From Lacicoccus halitifaciens (GTDB lineage Bacteria; Bacillota; Bacilli; Staphylococcales; Salinicoccaceae): a stretch of 64,000 nt of DNA. Location of the stretch: positions 1 to 64,000 of the forward strand of contig NZ_JBDZDV010000008.1 in assembly GCF_040544485.1 (NCBI RefSeq). The letters are read 5' to 3'. Made by a program: the position numbers and the translations under genes. Shown here piece after piece: positions 35,267 to 43,869 of this stretch (position 1 is its first letter; the number at the start of each line of letters is the position of its first letter). Under the pieces are notes generated by a model. That model was not told the DNA's origin, searched no databases, and saw only the letters and a list, made by a program, of their open reading frames with translations.

Positions 35267-35297
35267 ACCCCGCTTACTTGATTGTAAGCGGGGTTTT
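35267..35297 (+). terminator. terminator of the LysM-CHAP gene
   Basis: Perfect 11-bp stem ACCCCGCTTAC / GTAAGCGGGGT with a 6-nt loop and T-run, 26 bp after the stop. Confidence 0.88.
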
Positions 35298-35310
35298 ATT
35301 ATATTCAACC

Positions 35311-35542
35311 GATCGTCCCGATACGCGCGATAATCTGCTGGGCTTCCAATGGACCGTTCCGGTGCGTGCGATGGGCTGTTGGGTGTCCAATGGACCGTCC
35401 CGACGCACGCGATGAGCTGATGAGCTTCCAACGGACCGTCCCGACGCGTACGAGGAGCCGCTGGGCCTCCAACAGACCGTCTTGGCACGCGCGATGAGCT
35501 GCTGGGCTTCCAACGGACCGTCCCGGGCTAATCGATGATCGG
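35311..35542. repeat. 41-bp tandem repeat array, about 5.5 units
   Basis: Units begin at 35311, 35352, 35393, 35434, 35475 and 35516, all exactly 41 bp apart; the last diverges after about 12 bp. Each begins GACCGTCCCG (with changes) and ends CTTCCAACG. The array is GC-rich, sits between two terminators in a convergent gap, and makes open frames on the minus strand that are artefacts of the repeat. Confidence 0.9.
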
Positions 35543-35552
35543 TTGGCATGCA

Positions 35553-35588
35553 AAACGGCCCTGCCCCTTCATGAGGGACGGGCCGTTT
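35553..35588 (-). terminator. terminator of the first YkvI-like gene
   Basis: Stem AAACGGCCC / GGGCCGTTT with further internal pairing, 10 bp after the minus-strand stop. Confidence 0.8.
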
Positions 35589-35598
35589 ATTTTCATTA

Positions 35599-36669
35599 TT
35601 ATAATAGGTCTTCCGCTGAACTTTTGTTCATGAACCAGCGGATGGTGAGTCCGAGGCCGATCAGGAGGCCGAGGATACCGAATGCCGGATAGACGATGCC
35701 TACCAGTTCCACGAAGCCGACGAAGCTCAGGAAGTAGCCGATGACGGCTGCGATGATGAGTATGATGTAATACTTTCTGGAGTACGGGATGCTGTAGCGT
35801 TTCAGGAACGGATACATGACCCCGACCGCCGTATTGTAGATCACCAGCAACATGACGATAGCTAATATGAGCTGCAATGCCGGGTGGATGTTTGCAGCAA
35901 GTGATAACGTCGGCAATGCCAGGTCGTTGACCACGTCCATATTCGATATGAGTGCCGCGTTGATCAGGAGCATCAGCACCGTGATGACCACCCCGCCGAG
36001 CAGTCCGCCGCGTGCGGCGGCCGTATGGCTTGATGAGTTCGCACCCATGATGGATAGGAAGCTGAATGCCGTGGCGAGTGTGAAGCCGGCATACATCGCC
36101 CCGTCCAGGAACCATACGCCGCTCGGTGTACGTTCCGGCTGTGCGAGCGAATTGACGTCCTCAAGCGGCACCTGCGGGTTGAAGATGTTGACGAGCGCCA
36201 CGATGATGACGATGGCGATCAGGAACGGCGTAACCGAACCAAGTACTGCCACGATTTTATCAAAGTCGAGCATCAGCGTGATGACGACGAGTATGACCAT
36301 GATGAGCGTCCCGAGCCAGTAAGGCACACCGAAACTTTCATTGAATGCCGATCCTGCACCTGCGAACATGATAACCGCGATGCCGTACAGGAAGAAGACG
36401 AATAAATAATCTATGATTGTGCCCATGAATTTGCCGAACATCGTGAATATCGGCGTCTTATGCGACTCCGCCTGGATCCGGTAGCCGAACTTCGTCGCCT
36501 GCCGGCCGATGAACAGCACAATCAGACCTGATAAAAGGATTGCTATGTAACTGTACAGGCCATGGTTGGTGAAGAACTGCAGAATCTCCTGGCCGGTCGA
36601 GAACCCCGCGCCGACGATGACCCCGGTATATGCGAAAGCTATTTTCCAAATTTCCCTGTTCAATTTCAT
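35599..36669 (-). CDS. YkvI-family membrane transporter-like protein, copy 1
   Basis: Polytopic membrane protein of 356 residues with about ten helices, of the YkvI family, distantly related to amino acid transporters of the APC superfamily. Hallmarks: GVIVGAGFSTGQEILQFFTNHG near the N-terminus, FIGRQATKFGYRIQAESH, FMFAGAGSAFNESFG-like segment and YNTAVGVMYPFLKRY. A strong paralog lies at 43870-44976; together they flank the TRAP transporter and hydrolase genes. It has its own promoter (36699-36727) and terminator, so it is a separate unit from the cupin gene upstream. Substrate unknown; an amino acid or a derivative released by the M20 enzymes is a guess. Confidence 0.85.
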   Translation of the reverse strand: MKLNREIWKIAFAYTGVIVGAGFSTGQEILQFFTNHGLYSYIAILLSGLIVLFIGRQATKFGYRIQAESHKTPIFTMFGKFMGTIIDYLFVFFLYGIAVIMFAGAGSAFNESFGVPYWLGTLIMVILVVITLMLDFDKIVAVLGSVTPFLIAIVIIVALVNIFNPQVPLEDVNSLAQPERTPSGVWFLDGAMYAGFTLATAFSFLSIMGANSSSHTAAARGGLLGGVVITVLMLLINAALISNMDVVNDLALPTLSLAANIHPALQLILAIVMLLVIYNTAVGVMYPFLKRYSIPYSRKYYIILIIAAVIGYFLSFVGFVELVGIVYPAFGILGLLIGLGLTIRWFMNKSSAEDLL

Positions 36670-36698
36670 AAACTCCTTTTTTGAAAAGATACTTTCCC

Positions 36699-36727
36699 AT
36701 TATACCGATTTTTCTGATTTATGTAAA
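36699..36727 (-). promoter_or_regulatory. sigma-A promoter of YkvI copy 1
   Basis: Minus strand TTTACA, 17 bp, TATAAT: a near-consensus promoter 30 bp before the ATG. Confidence 0.75.
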
Positions 36728-36752
36728 ATCAAGGATTGATATGCAGTAAAAA

Positions 36753-36774
36753 AAGCAGACCCTTCGGCCTGCTT
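36753..36774 (-). terminator. terminator of the TRAP-cupin operon
   Basis: AAGCAG / CTGCTT stem with a TTCG-type inner loop and eight T residues on the minus strand, touching the cupin stop codon. Confidence 0.78.
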
Positions 36775-37106
36775 CATTTCATGACTGTGGCAAAGATGAT
36801 CATGTCATCCGTCCCTGTATTCTCAACACCGTGGGAGCCGCCCCGCTCTATCAGGCAGAAATCCCCGGCGGTGACGATGTGTCTGCCGCGTTCGTCCAGG
36901 AAGATCCCGTCACCCTGCATGATGTAGTACCCTTCATAATCGTCATGGTGTGTATGGTAACCGATGCTCGCACCGGTCGGCACCGTGACTTTCACAACTG
37001 ACTTGAAGGCCGCGTGACCCGGGACATCGCACTTTTCAATCGTGATGATGCCTCTGCCGCCGTGGAGGTTTTCGATATTGGTGCTTTTATTCGTCTTATA
37101 AATCAT
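36774..37106 (-). CDS. small cupin-domain protein
   Basis: A 110-residue single-domain cupin. The first cupin motif GASIGYHTHHDDYEGYYIMQG gives the metal-binding His, His, Glu set, and the second motif is GDFCLIERGGSHGVENTG with the fourth His. Such proteins can be metal-dependent isomerases, sugar or keto-acid enzymes, or binding proteins. Only 4 bp separate it from the TRAP large permease upstream, and the terminator touches its stop, so it belongs to the TRAP operon and probably acts on the imported compound. Confidence 0.86.
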   Translation of the reverse strand: MIYKTNKSTNIENLHGGRGIITIEKCDVPGHAAFKSVVKVTVPTGASIGYHTHHDDYEGYYIMQGDGIFLDERGRHIVTAGDFCLIERGGSHGVENTGTDDMIIFATVMK

Positions 37107-37110
37107 ATCA

Positions 37111-38394
37111 TCACTCCCCTATCAGATTCGGCAGGAATGTCGAGATCGCCGGGAAGAAGATGATGAGCAGCACCATGATGCCGATGATGGCGAGGACGTG
37201 CAGTATATACGGGAGCGTATCCTCGATGCCCATCTTGCGATCGGTGATGCTGCAGCCGGCGATGAGTGAGAGCCCCACCGGCGGCGTGATGTTCGCAAGC
37301 GCGAAGTTCATGATCATCACCATGCCGAAGTGGATCGGGTCGATGCCGTACTGCTGCGCAATCGGCATGAAAATCGGACTGAGGAGTACGATCAGCGACG
37401 TCACTTCCGTGAGCGTGCCCAGTATCAGGAGTATCAGTGACACGATTAACAGGAACATGAGCGGCGAGTCTGCGAACTCAAGGAAGAAGTTCGATATTTC
37501 CGCCGGGATCCTGTTTGCGGTGAGCACATAGGTGAACCCGCTTGCGAGCGATATGATGATGAGAATCGTTGCCGATGTCACCGCAGACGACCGCATGATC
37601 TGGCCGAATTTCTTTATTGTCAGCTCCCTGTAGAACATGGCGAGTACGAAACCGTATGCCACGGCGATGACCGCTGCTTCAGTCGCAGTCGCAAAGCCTG
37701 TAAATATGCTACCGAGTATGAATATCGGCGCAAGCAGCGGCAATACCGCCTGCCTTGCGATCGTGAAGAATTCTTTCCCGTTCATCTTCTCATGGCTTTC
37801 CGTACCGAATCCTTTCCGCTTTGCCATAAATGCCACATAAAGGCACATGATGACGGTGAGTATGATTCCCGGAATGATGCCGGCAAGGAATAGATTCCCG
37901 ATGGAAATATTCGCCGTGATGCCGAGTATGACCATTGTGATGCTCGGCGGGATGATCAGGCCCAAAACACCTGCCGGGCCAATGACGCTCGCGATGAAGG
38001 AGTTGCTGTAGTTTTCTTCCTTCAGTTTCGGTACAAGCACGGAACCGACCGCGTAGGTCGTTGCGACGGTCGAGCCGGACACCGCACCGAAAAGTGCAGT
38101 TGTGACAACTGTCGTCACCGCGGTGCCGCCCGGCAGTTTCCCGAGCAGGGCTTTGGCAAACCGCATGAGGCGTGTCGTCAGACCGCCCTCCCCCATGATG
38201 TTACCCGCAAGGATGAACAGCGGAATCGCGAGGTACGAGAAGTTATCCACCCCTGAAAACATGCGCTGGACGAGAATTTCATTCGATACACCGGTTGAAA
38301 ACAGCGCGACCACGGTGACGATGCCGAGTATGTATGCGATCGGCACACCGAGGAACAACAGAAGGAAGAAGGCAATCAGTATCATAATGATCAT
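37111..38394 (-). CDS. dctM: TRAP transporter large permease (DctM)
   Basis: Large membrane subunit of a tripartite ATP-independent periplasmic transporter: 427 residues and about 12 helices, with family segments FLGVPIAYILGI, AIPLFILAGNIMGEGG, GAVSGSTVATTYAVGSVLVP, GIIPGIILTVIMC, and ANITPPVGLSLIAG. It moves a carboxylate-type substrate with sodium or protons after delivery by the binding protein. It overlaps the small permease gene by 4 bp (38391-38394). In Gram-positive cells the binding protein is a lipoprotein, as it is here. Substrate is not readable from this subunit. Confidence 0.94.
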   Translation of the reverse strand: MIIMILIAFFLLLFLGVPIAYILGIVTVVALFSTGVSNEILVQRMFSGVDNFSYLAIPLFILAGNIMGEGGLTTRLMRFAKALLGKLPGGTAVTTVVTTALFGAVSGSTVATTYAVGSVLVPKLKEENYSNSFIASVIGPAGVLGLIIPPSITMVILGITANISIGNLFLAGIIPGIILTVIMCLYVAFMAKRKGFGTESHEKMNGKEFFTIARQAVLPLLAPIFILGSIFTGFATATEAAVIAVAYGFVLAMFYRELTIKKFGQIMRSSAVTSATILIIISLASGFTYVLTANRIPAEISNFFLEFADSPLMFLLIVSLILLILGTLTEVTSLIVLLSPIFMPIAQQYGIDPIHFGMVMIMNFALANITPPVGLSLIAGCSITDRKMGIEDTLPYILHVLAIIGIMVLLIIFFPAISTFLPNLIGE

Positions 38395-38867
38395 AAGGCC
38401 GCCCCCTCCTCATTCTCCACCGGGTTTTCAAATATATCCGTAACGATGAAGAAGATCGCGAAAATACCGCTGACCGGAATCGCCGAATAAAATGCCGTCA
38501 TCGGAATCTGCAGCGTCGATGATGTCGAACCCATCGCAGTCATGGACAGCTTAAAGCCGTAGTAGATGACGATAAGATAGAAAACGACGATCAGTATATT
38601 GACTGCCGCCTGCAGGTATTTCCTGCGTTCTTCTTTGAACCTGCGGACGAAGAATGTGACCGCGAGGTGCATCTTTTCATAAAATGCAAGGCTGCTCCCG
38701 AGGAATGTCAGCCAGACGATCATCAGCCTTGAAAACTCCTCAGTGCCCGGCATTGAATAACCGACGGCCCGCGTGATGACCTGCAGCAGGACGGTGCCGG
38801 TGAGCAGCGTCATAATGATGATCACGACGACGGTCAAAAATCCTGCGATGATTTTCCTCAATTTCAT
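38391..38867 (-). CDS. dctQ: TRAP transporter small permease (DctQ)
   Basis: Small membrane subunit of the TRAP transporter: 158 residues, four helices, with the family segment GTEEFSRLMIVWLTFLGSSLAFYEKMHLAVTFFV. It pairs with DctM in the membrane. The start is ATG 9 nt after AGGAGG; a longer frame beginning at 38927 would overlap the dctP coding end and is not used. Gene order dctP-dctQ-dctM followed by the cupin gene is a single leftward operon. Confidence 0.92.
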   Translation of the reverse strand: MKLRKIIAGFLTVVVIIIMTLLTGTVLLQVITRAVGYSMPGTEEFSRLMIVWLTFLGSSLAFYEKMHLAVTFFVRRFKEERRKYLQAAVNILIVVFYLIVIYYGFKLSMTAMGSTSSTLQIPMTAFYSAIPVSGIFAIFFIVTDIFENPVENEEGAAL

Positions 38868-38901
38868 AAGAATCCCCTCCTGAAAAAAGAAAGGGAAGAA
38901 A

Positions 38902-39939
38902 TTAATCTTCCCATCCTGATGCCTCACGGTATATATCCATCAATTCTTCGCCGAAGACGTCCTCTTCCCATTCTTCATATACAGGGAGCATCGCTTCACG
39001 GAATGCTTCGGTGTTGACGTTATCGTTGATTTCCATGCCATTCTCTTCAAGCTCGGCAAGGTATTCATCTTCCATTGCGTCATTTTCCGTCTGCACTTCC
39101 TCCGACGCCGTTTCAAACTCCTCCAGTATCACCTGCTGGTCCTCTTCGGAAATGGTGTCCCAAGTGTCCGTATCCGCCACGACCATGACGGTGTTGTAGA
39201 AATGGCCGGTGAGTGACAGATAATCCTGCACTTCGTAGAACCTCGGTGCGACGATGTTCGCAAGCGGGTTCTCCTGTGCATCGAGCGCACCCTGTTGGAG
39301 GGCACCGTACACTTCACTGAACGCCATGACCGTCGGCAGCGCGCCGACCTGTTCGAATGCATCGACACGCAGTGCGGTCTCAGCCACACGGATGTTCAAC
39401 CCCTGAAGGTCTTCCGGCTCGACGATCGGGCCTTCATTGTTCGTGATATGTCTGAAGCCCCACTCCAGGTAGCCGATTTGGGTCATTCCCTGATCTGCCA
39501 TGATGTCGGCGAGCGCCTCACCGAACTCACCCCTGTAGGCTTCACGTGCGTTTTCAATATCCGCCCACATATAAGGCAGATCTTCAATCGCCATCTTCAT
39601 ATCCAGTGCTTGCATACTGCCGACCATGATGGCACCCGACTGCATCGACCCGACCTGAATCTGCTCAAGCATTTCAGTTTCGGATCCTAACTGGCTGTCC
39701 GGATAGACATCGAATTCCACACGCCCCTCGGTTCTTTCAGAAACATTTTCAGCCACCTGGTCGATCTGGTCAGACGCTGGCGTGCCCGGTGACAGTGCGT
39801 GACCCAGCTGCAGTGTTACACTTTCACCTGAACCATTGTCCTCAGCCGCACCGTTATCTGCACCTTCTTCACCGCCGTTGCCGCATGCCGCAAGCATGAG
39901 AGACATCGCACCGATCAACCCGTATTTTATAATCTTCAT
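38902..39939 (-). CDS. dctP: TRAP transporter substrate-binding lipoprotein (DctP)
   Basis: A 345-residue extracellular binding protein, first gene of the TRAP operon. Signal peptide ends in the lipobox LMLAAC, so it is a lipoprotein tethered by Cys19. After an acidic, glycine-rich spacer the DctP fold follows: LQLGHALSPGTPASDQID, YPDSQLGSETEMLEQIQVG, the conserved LNIRVAETALRVDAFEQVGALPTVM with the arginine that grips the substrate carboxylate, and GALDAQENPLANI. Upstream lie a perfect cre and a GntR-type operator, so expression should be both carbon-repressed and controlled by the neighbouring regulator. Confidence 0.93.
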   Translation of the reverse strand: MKIIKYGLIGAMSLMLAACGNGGEEGADNGAAEDNGSGESVTLQLGHALSPGTPASDQIDQVAENVSERTEGRVEFDVYPDSQLGSETEMLEQIQVGSMQSGAIMVGSMQALDMKMAIEDLPYMWADIENAREAYRGEFGEALADIMADQGMTQIGYLEWGFRHITNNEGPIVEPEDLQGLNIRVAETALRVDAFEQVGALPTVMAFSEVYGALQQGALDAQENPLANIVAPRFYEVQDYLSLTGHFYNTVMVVADTDTWDTISEEDQQVILEEFETASEEVQTENDAMEDEYLAELEENGMEINDNVNTEAFREAMLPVYEEWEEDVFGEELMDIYREASGWED

Positions 39940-39955
39940 ATAATAGCCCCCTAAT

Positions 39956-39969
39956 TGAAATCGTTTACA
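39956..39969. promoter_or_regulatory. catabolite-responsive element (CcpA site) before dctP
   Basis: TGAAATCGTTTACA matches the consensus TGNAANCGNNNNCA at every fixed position, on both strands, 17-30 bp before the dctP start. It abuts the GntR-type operator on its right. Confidence 0.75.
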
Positions 39970-39984
39970 CGTATACTGTATACT
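39970..39984. promoter_or_regulatory. GntR/FadR-type operator before the TRAP operon
   Basis: CGTATACTGTATACT, a palindrome around a central T, identical in its core GTATACTGTATAC to the site before the regulator gene 165 bp away. Confidence 0.72.
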
Positions 39985-40134
39985 AAAAGATACATTAATC
40001 CGAATTTACAGTCAACTACATTTTTATAATTTTAAGAAAACTCATGAATTTTATTAAAAATACTGGGAAAAGCACTTTATTCCTTTAAAATTTTAGTGGA
40101 TTGCCATTTATGAAAGTGCTACCATTAAAAAACC

Positions 40135-40149
40135 AGTATACTGTATACT
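40135..40149. promoter_or_regulatory. GntR/FadR-type operator before the regulator gene
   Basis: AGTATACTGTATACT, a perfect 15-bp palindrome around one central base, 19-33 bp before the regulator ATG. It points to autoregulation, and the matching site on the other side of the gap to joint control of the TRAP operon. Confidence 0.75.
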
Positions 40150-40167
40150 AAATCATGGAGGCGCGGG

Positions 40168-40830
40168 ATGAAAAAAATCAATAAGACGGTCAGGCTTTCC
40201 GATCAGGCGTATGACATCATCAAAGAATCCATTTTGACGGGCGAGCTGGCTGCCGGGGACACACTGCCGGAAGAAAGGTATGCCACCCAGCTGGGCATCA
40301 GCCGCACCCCTTTCAGGGACACGCTGGCGAGGCTCGCAGCAGAGGGACTCGTCATCCAAAAGTCCGGTGCACCTGCGGTGGTTGCAGAATTCACCAAGGA
40401 AATGTCACTGGAATATATGGAACTCCGGTACGTCCTGGAAGTTTATAACCTGGAGAAGGTGCTGCCGAAAGTGGATGAGGAAATCATCTACAGTTTAAGG
40501 GAAAATGTGGATCAGCAGAAGGATGCAATCAGCCGTAACAGTTATTCGGATTTTATGGCACGTGACAGGGAGTTCCATTCCATCTTCATCGATTTGAATA
40601 ACAACAGTGAGTTGCAGAAAGTAGCTCACAAATACAACAATGATGTGAGCCGGGCATTCTTGCTGCTTTCTAGTACAGTGCCTACTAGTGCCACCGAGGC
40701 ATTGGAGGAGCATTGTGAAATCCTTAATGCAATTGAACAGAAGGACTATGTCGGGGCGAAAAACAAATTGCTCATACATTTAAGTAAAGTTGAACAGCGG
40801 TTCATGAGATATTACGAAAATCAGGACTAA
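40168..40830 (+). CDS. GntR-family transcriptional regulator, FCD/FadR subfamily
   Basis: A 220-residue regulator. Winged helix-turn-helix about residues 8-75 (QAYDIIKESILTGELAAGDTLPEERYATQLGISRTPFRDTLARLAAEGLV pattern of FadR-type GntR proteins), then an FCD all-helical ligand domain (about 80-215: MELRYVLEVYNLEKVLP, MARDREFHSIFIDLNNNSEL, ALEEHCEILNAIEQKD), with the Asp and two His that usually bind metal and a carboxylate effector. Palindromic sites in front of it and of dctP suggest that it controls itself and the TRAP operon. It is followed after 12 bp by an M20 peptidase gene, so these are one rightward unit. Confidence 0.92.
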   Translation: MKKINKTVRLSDQAYDIIKESILTGELAAGDTLPEERYATQLGISRTPFRDTLARLAAEGLVIQKSGAPAVVAEFTKEMSLEYMELRYVLEVYNLEKVLPKVDEEIIYSLRENVDQQKDAISRNSYSDFMARDREFHSIFIDLNNNSELQKVAHKYNNDVSRAFLLLSSTVPTSATEALEEHCEILNAIEQKDYVGAKNKLLIHLSKVEQRFMRYYENQD

Positions 40831-40842
40831 GGGGCGCATGTT

Positions 40843-42432
40843 ATGAATTGGCAATCTGAAAAACAGCTTGAAGCACTCATCAAATTGTTGGTGAGCTGGG
40901 ACAGTCGATCAAGTACTAAAGGGGAAATCAACTTTCCACACAAACTTAAAAACGAACTGAGGGCAAAACTCGGTACGTCTGAAAATTTGAATGTCGATCT
41001 GATAGACAGCGGTTTATCCAGAAATGCTCTGGCGGCTTCATACCTCAAGGAAGGCAATGAAAGTACGGTCATTCTGATCAGTCATTTTGACACCGTCCAC
41101 ACTGAAGAGTTCGGAAAAAACGAACATCTGGCCTTTGATGTGGATGCACTAACTGAATACTACAAAGAGAACGCCGGTAATTTCAAGGCCGATATCCAAG
41201 ACGATATCGCATCCGGTGATTATTTGTTCGGGCGGGGCATAATGGATATGAAAATGGGCCTCGCACTTCACTTGAACATACTTGATAAAGCGATGCATGA
41301 ATCATGGCCAGTCAACATCATCGTTCTCACCGTCCCGGATGAAGAAGTGGATTCTTCAGGCATGCGCAGTGCAGTCCGGTATTTGAACGATTTCAGGGAA
41401 AAGCACCGGTTGAACTACAGTCTCATCCTGAACAGTGAGCCGAGCTTCAACTTGCATCCGGATGACGATCAATATTATATTTATACGGGATCCATCGGCA
41501 AAATCATGCCGGCGACCCTCTTCTATGGTGTGGAGACGCATGCGGGGGAGCCGTTGAAAGGGTTGAATGCATTGTATATGAGTGCCTACCTGACCAAAAA
41601 TCTGGAGTTTTCCGATGTCTTCGAGGAAACAGATATGGGTGAGAAGACACCTCCCCCGCTCACGTTGAAGACCCTCGACTTGAAGAATGACTATTCAACA
41701 CAGACGACCAATCATGTCGCTAATATATCGAATGTCTTTACATTACGCCAACAGGCTGATGAAATATTTGATAAATATAATGCACTGGTCGATCAGTCGA
41801 TGAAGGAGCTTCAGACTGATTATGAACGGATGGCCGAAGCGAATGCCGTCAGCCGGCCGTATAAAGTCAGGACAATGTCATATACCGATCTACATGACTA
41901 TGCGGTCCGTAAAGCCGGTAAATCCAGAGTGAAGGAAATCATCGCGTTCTATACAGAGAACGAATTCATTGATGACCGGATCAGGAGTACTATGATCATT
42001 GATGATTTAATGGAGGAATGCCGGGAGCTCGCCCCGGCAGCCATCAATTACTTTGCACCACCCTACTATCCGCCCGTCAATAACACAGATGATGAGCTGA
42101 TCCGCCACATCACCGCCCATACTAAAAAAGAGCTGAACGAAAAAAATATCGATGTCACCGTGATCAATTATTTCAACGGTATCTCCGATTTGAGCTATGT
42201 CACATATCAGGGGAATGAGGAGAGCTGGAAAGCTTACGAAGCTAACACACCTGTATGGGGAGAGACGTACACAATACCATTCAAGGAGATGGAGCTTCTG
42301 GATACCCCGTTCATCAATATCGGTCCTTTCGGCAAAGACCCGCATAAACTGACTGAACGGATACACAAGGCGAGTGCCTTCAATGTCACACCAGCCATAC
42401 TCCAAAATGTAATACTGAAGTTTTTCGGCTAA
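40843..42432 (+). CDS. rocB: M20-family peptidase, RocB-like
   Basis: A 529-residue M20 hydrolase of the RocB type, longer than normal M20 enzymes. Metal-site parts: ISHFDTVHTEEFG, GRGIMDMKMGLALHL, the catalytic acid pair in VPDEEVDSSGM, and ILNSEPSFNLHPDDD. The extended C-terminal half (YFNGISDLSYVTY, FINIGPFGKDPHKLTERIH) is typical of RocB, which is linked to arginine use in Bacillus, though its exact substrate is not known. It lies 12 bp after the GntR-type regulator and probably works on the compound brought in by the TRAP system. Terminator shared with the convergent gene. Confidence 0.88.
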   Translation: MNWQSEKQLEALIKLLVSWDSRSSTKGEINFPHKLKNELRAKLGTSENLNVDLIDSGLSRNALAASYLKEGNESTVILISHFDTVHTEEFGKNEHLAFDVDALTEYYKENAGNFKADIQDDIASGDYLFGRGIMDMKMGLALHLNILDKAMHESWPVNIIVLTVPDEEVDSSGMRSAVRYLNDFREKHRLNYSLILNSEPSFNLHPDDDQYYIYTGSIGKIMPATLFYGVETHAGEPLKGLNALYMSAYLTKNLEFSDVFEETDMGEKTPPPLTLKTLDLKNDYSTQTTNHVANISNVFTLRQQADEIFDKYNALVDQSMKELQTDYERMAEANAVSRPYKVRTMSYTDLHDYAVRKAGKSRVKEIIAFYTENEFIDDRIRSTMIIDDLMEECRELAPAAINYFAPPYYPPVNNTDDELIRHITAHTKKELNEKNIDVTVINYFNGISDLSYVTYQGNEESWKAYEANTPVWGETYTIPFKEMELLDTPFINIGPFGKDPHKLTERIHKASAFNVTPAILQNVILKFFG

Positions 42433-42443
42433 TGCATATGAAA

Positions 42444-42472
42444 AAGCTGATCAGGCTTGACCTGATCAGCTT
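42444..42472. terminator. bidirectional terminator
   Basis: Perfect 12-bp stem AAGCTGATCAGG / CCTGATCAGCTT with a 5-nt loop, A-run on the left and T-run on the right, between converging M20 genes and only 3 bp from the second stop. Confidence 0.9.
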
Positions 42473-42475
42473 TTT

Positions 42476-43639
42476 TTATTCGTCCAATAATTTTTCTACA
42501 GCGCCGAGCATAGCTTTCGCGCCCGCTTCAATATCCTCATCCGAGGAGAACTCCGCCGGGTTGTGGCTGATGCCGTCCTTGCTCGGGATGAAGATCATGC
42601 CGGCATTCATCCTGCGGGACAACGGGTTCGCATCGTGGTTCGCCCCGCTTGTCAGCACCTCATATGAAAGGCCGTTCTCCTCACATGACTCACGGATGTA
42701 AGCCATGATCTTCTCCGACATGTGCGCCGGTGCTTTCGCCGGGTTCTGGACGATGTCCACTTTGAAGTTCTCTTCTGCATACTGCTTGAACTGATTGATG
42801 ATCTCCTTCAGCGTGTCCATGTCGTCGCCGCGAAGGTCGATGGAGAACTCGACTTTCCCCGGGATGACGTTCGGGGATGATGGATAGACCTGGAGTGTTC
42901 CGACCGTGCCGACGTTCGGTGCGCCGTAGGATTTCACGATGCGCTCGAATTCAGTGAGGATCTTTGCCGTATTCATCAGCGCATCATTCCGTTCCTCCAT
43001 GCTGATGGTGCCCGCATGCCCCGCTTCACCGTGGACGGTTACATTCATACGGTTCAGGCTTGCAATCGAGTTCACGATGCCAATGTTCTTACCACTAGTC
43101 TCGAGGTTCTTCCCCTGCTCGATATGCAGTTCCAAATAGTCGGTATAGTCCTCGTAGCCGATGGACTCATCGACCGTGGCTGCAGTCCTGTTGATGCCGG
43201 CAAGCCACTCCTCGAAACGGTCCGTGCGTTCGAGCAGGTCCGTGAAAACACTGCTGCCGATGAGGCCGACTTCCTCTGCTCGGAAGGCGACGACGGTGAC
43301 AGGTTTCTTGAGGGGCACTTTATTGTCAATCAGCGTTGCCGCCACTTCGAGCGCCGTGATGACCCCGAGTGCACCGTCGAATTTACCGCCGTTGTTCACC
43401 GTGTCGAGATGCGAACCGATGAGGATGCCTTTCCCCTCTTCCGGACCGAGCGTGCCGAAGCTGTTGCCGAAGGCATCCTGATGAGTGCGGAGACCGAGTT
43501 CCCTGCACTTTTTGATGAACCAGCGGTGCGCCTCATCCTCGAAATCCGAGAACGCCGGGCGCGTCATCCCCTCCCCTTCGTCCGTCACTTCATTCAGCTC
43601 ATCCAGCATGCCGATCAGCCTTTTCAAATCAATTTCCAT
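42476..43639 (-). CDS. M20 Zn-dependent hydrolase, N-carbamoyl amino acid hydrolase/allantoate deiminase type
   Basis: A 387-residue M20C-like amidase of the hydantoinase/carbamoylase group. Metal-site and family segments: GILIGSHLDTVNNGGKFDGALGV, FRAEEVGLIGSSVF, YLELHIEQGKNLE, GEAGHAGTISMEERNDA, and near the end TSGANHDANPLSRRMNAGMIFIPS with the catalytic-face His. These enzymes cleave N-carbamoyl amino acids, ureidoglycolate or allantoate. The neighbouring TRAP, cupin and RocB-like genes suggest a shared pathway for an N-acyl or N-carbamoyl compound. A one-mismatch cre (TGTAATCGCTTTAA) lies about 30 bp before its start near 43670. Confidence 0.88.
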   Translation of the reverse strand: MEIDLKRLIGMLDELNEVTDEGEGMTRPAFSDFEDEAHRWFIKKCRELGLRTHQDAFGNSFGTLGPEEGKGILIGSHLDTVNNGGKFDGALGVITALEVAATLIDNKVPLKKPVTVVAFRAEEVGLIGSSVFTDLLERTDRFEEWLAGINRTAATVDESIGYEDYTDYLELHIEQGKNLETSGKNIGIVNSIASLNRMNVTVHGEAGHAGTISMEERNDALMNTAKILTEFERIVKSYGAPNVGTVGTLQVYPSSPNVIPGKVEFSIDLRGDDMDTLKEIINQFKQYAEENFKVDIVQNPAKAPAHMSEKIMAYIRESCEENGLSYEVLTSGANHDANPLSRRMNAGMIFIPSKDGISHNPAEFSSDEDIEAGAKAMLGAVEKLLDE

Positions 43640-43869
43640 GAAAATTCCCCTTCCCTTGTGATGATTGCGTTGTAATCGCTTTAAAGCTGTGAAATTCTGG
43701 AATCTACTTTGACAAGCCGGGTGGAAGTATGTTTAAAATGATACTTGTGTGGTATTTTTCACAATACCTTTTCCTCAAATCCTCTGAAAGCTCCCAACCC
43801 TCATTCACCACAACACTTTAAATATTCTTGAAAATCAATTATAACAAATTAATTAGGAGATGATCATTT

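Noticed and set aside
35231..35553. Three overlapping minus-strand frames of 82-91 codons in the 41-bp array
   Set aside because: A GC-rich repeat of period 41 keeps all three frames open every 123 bp; products are repetitive and have no ribosome site.
43664..43682. Catabolite-responsive element before the carbamoylase-like gene
   Set aside because: TGTAATCGCTTTAA lacks the final C; one mismatch is not enough here without expression data.
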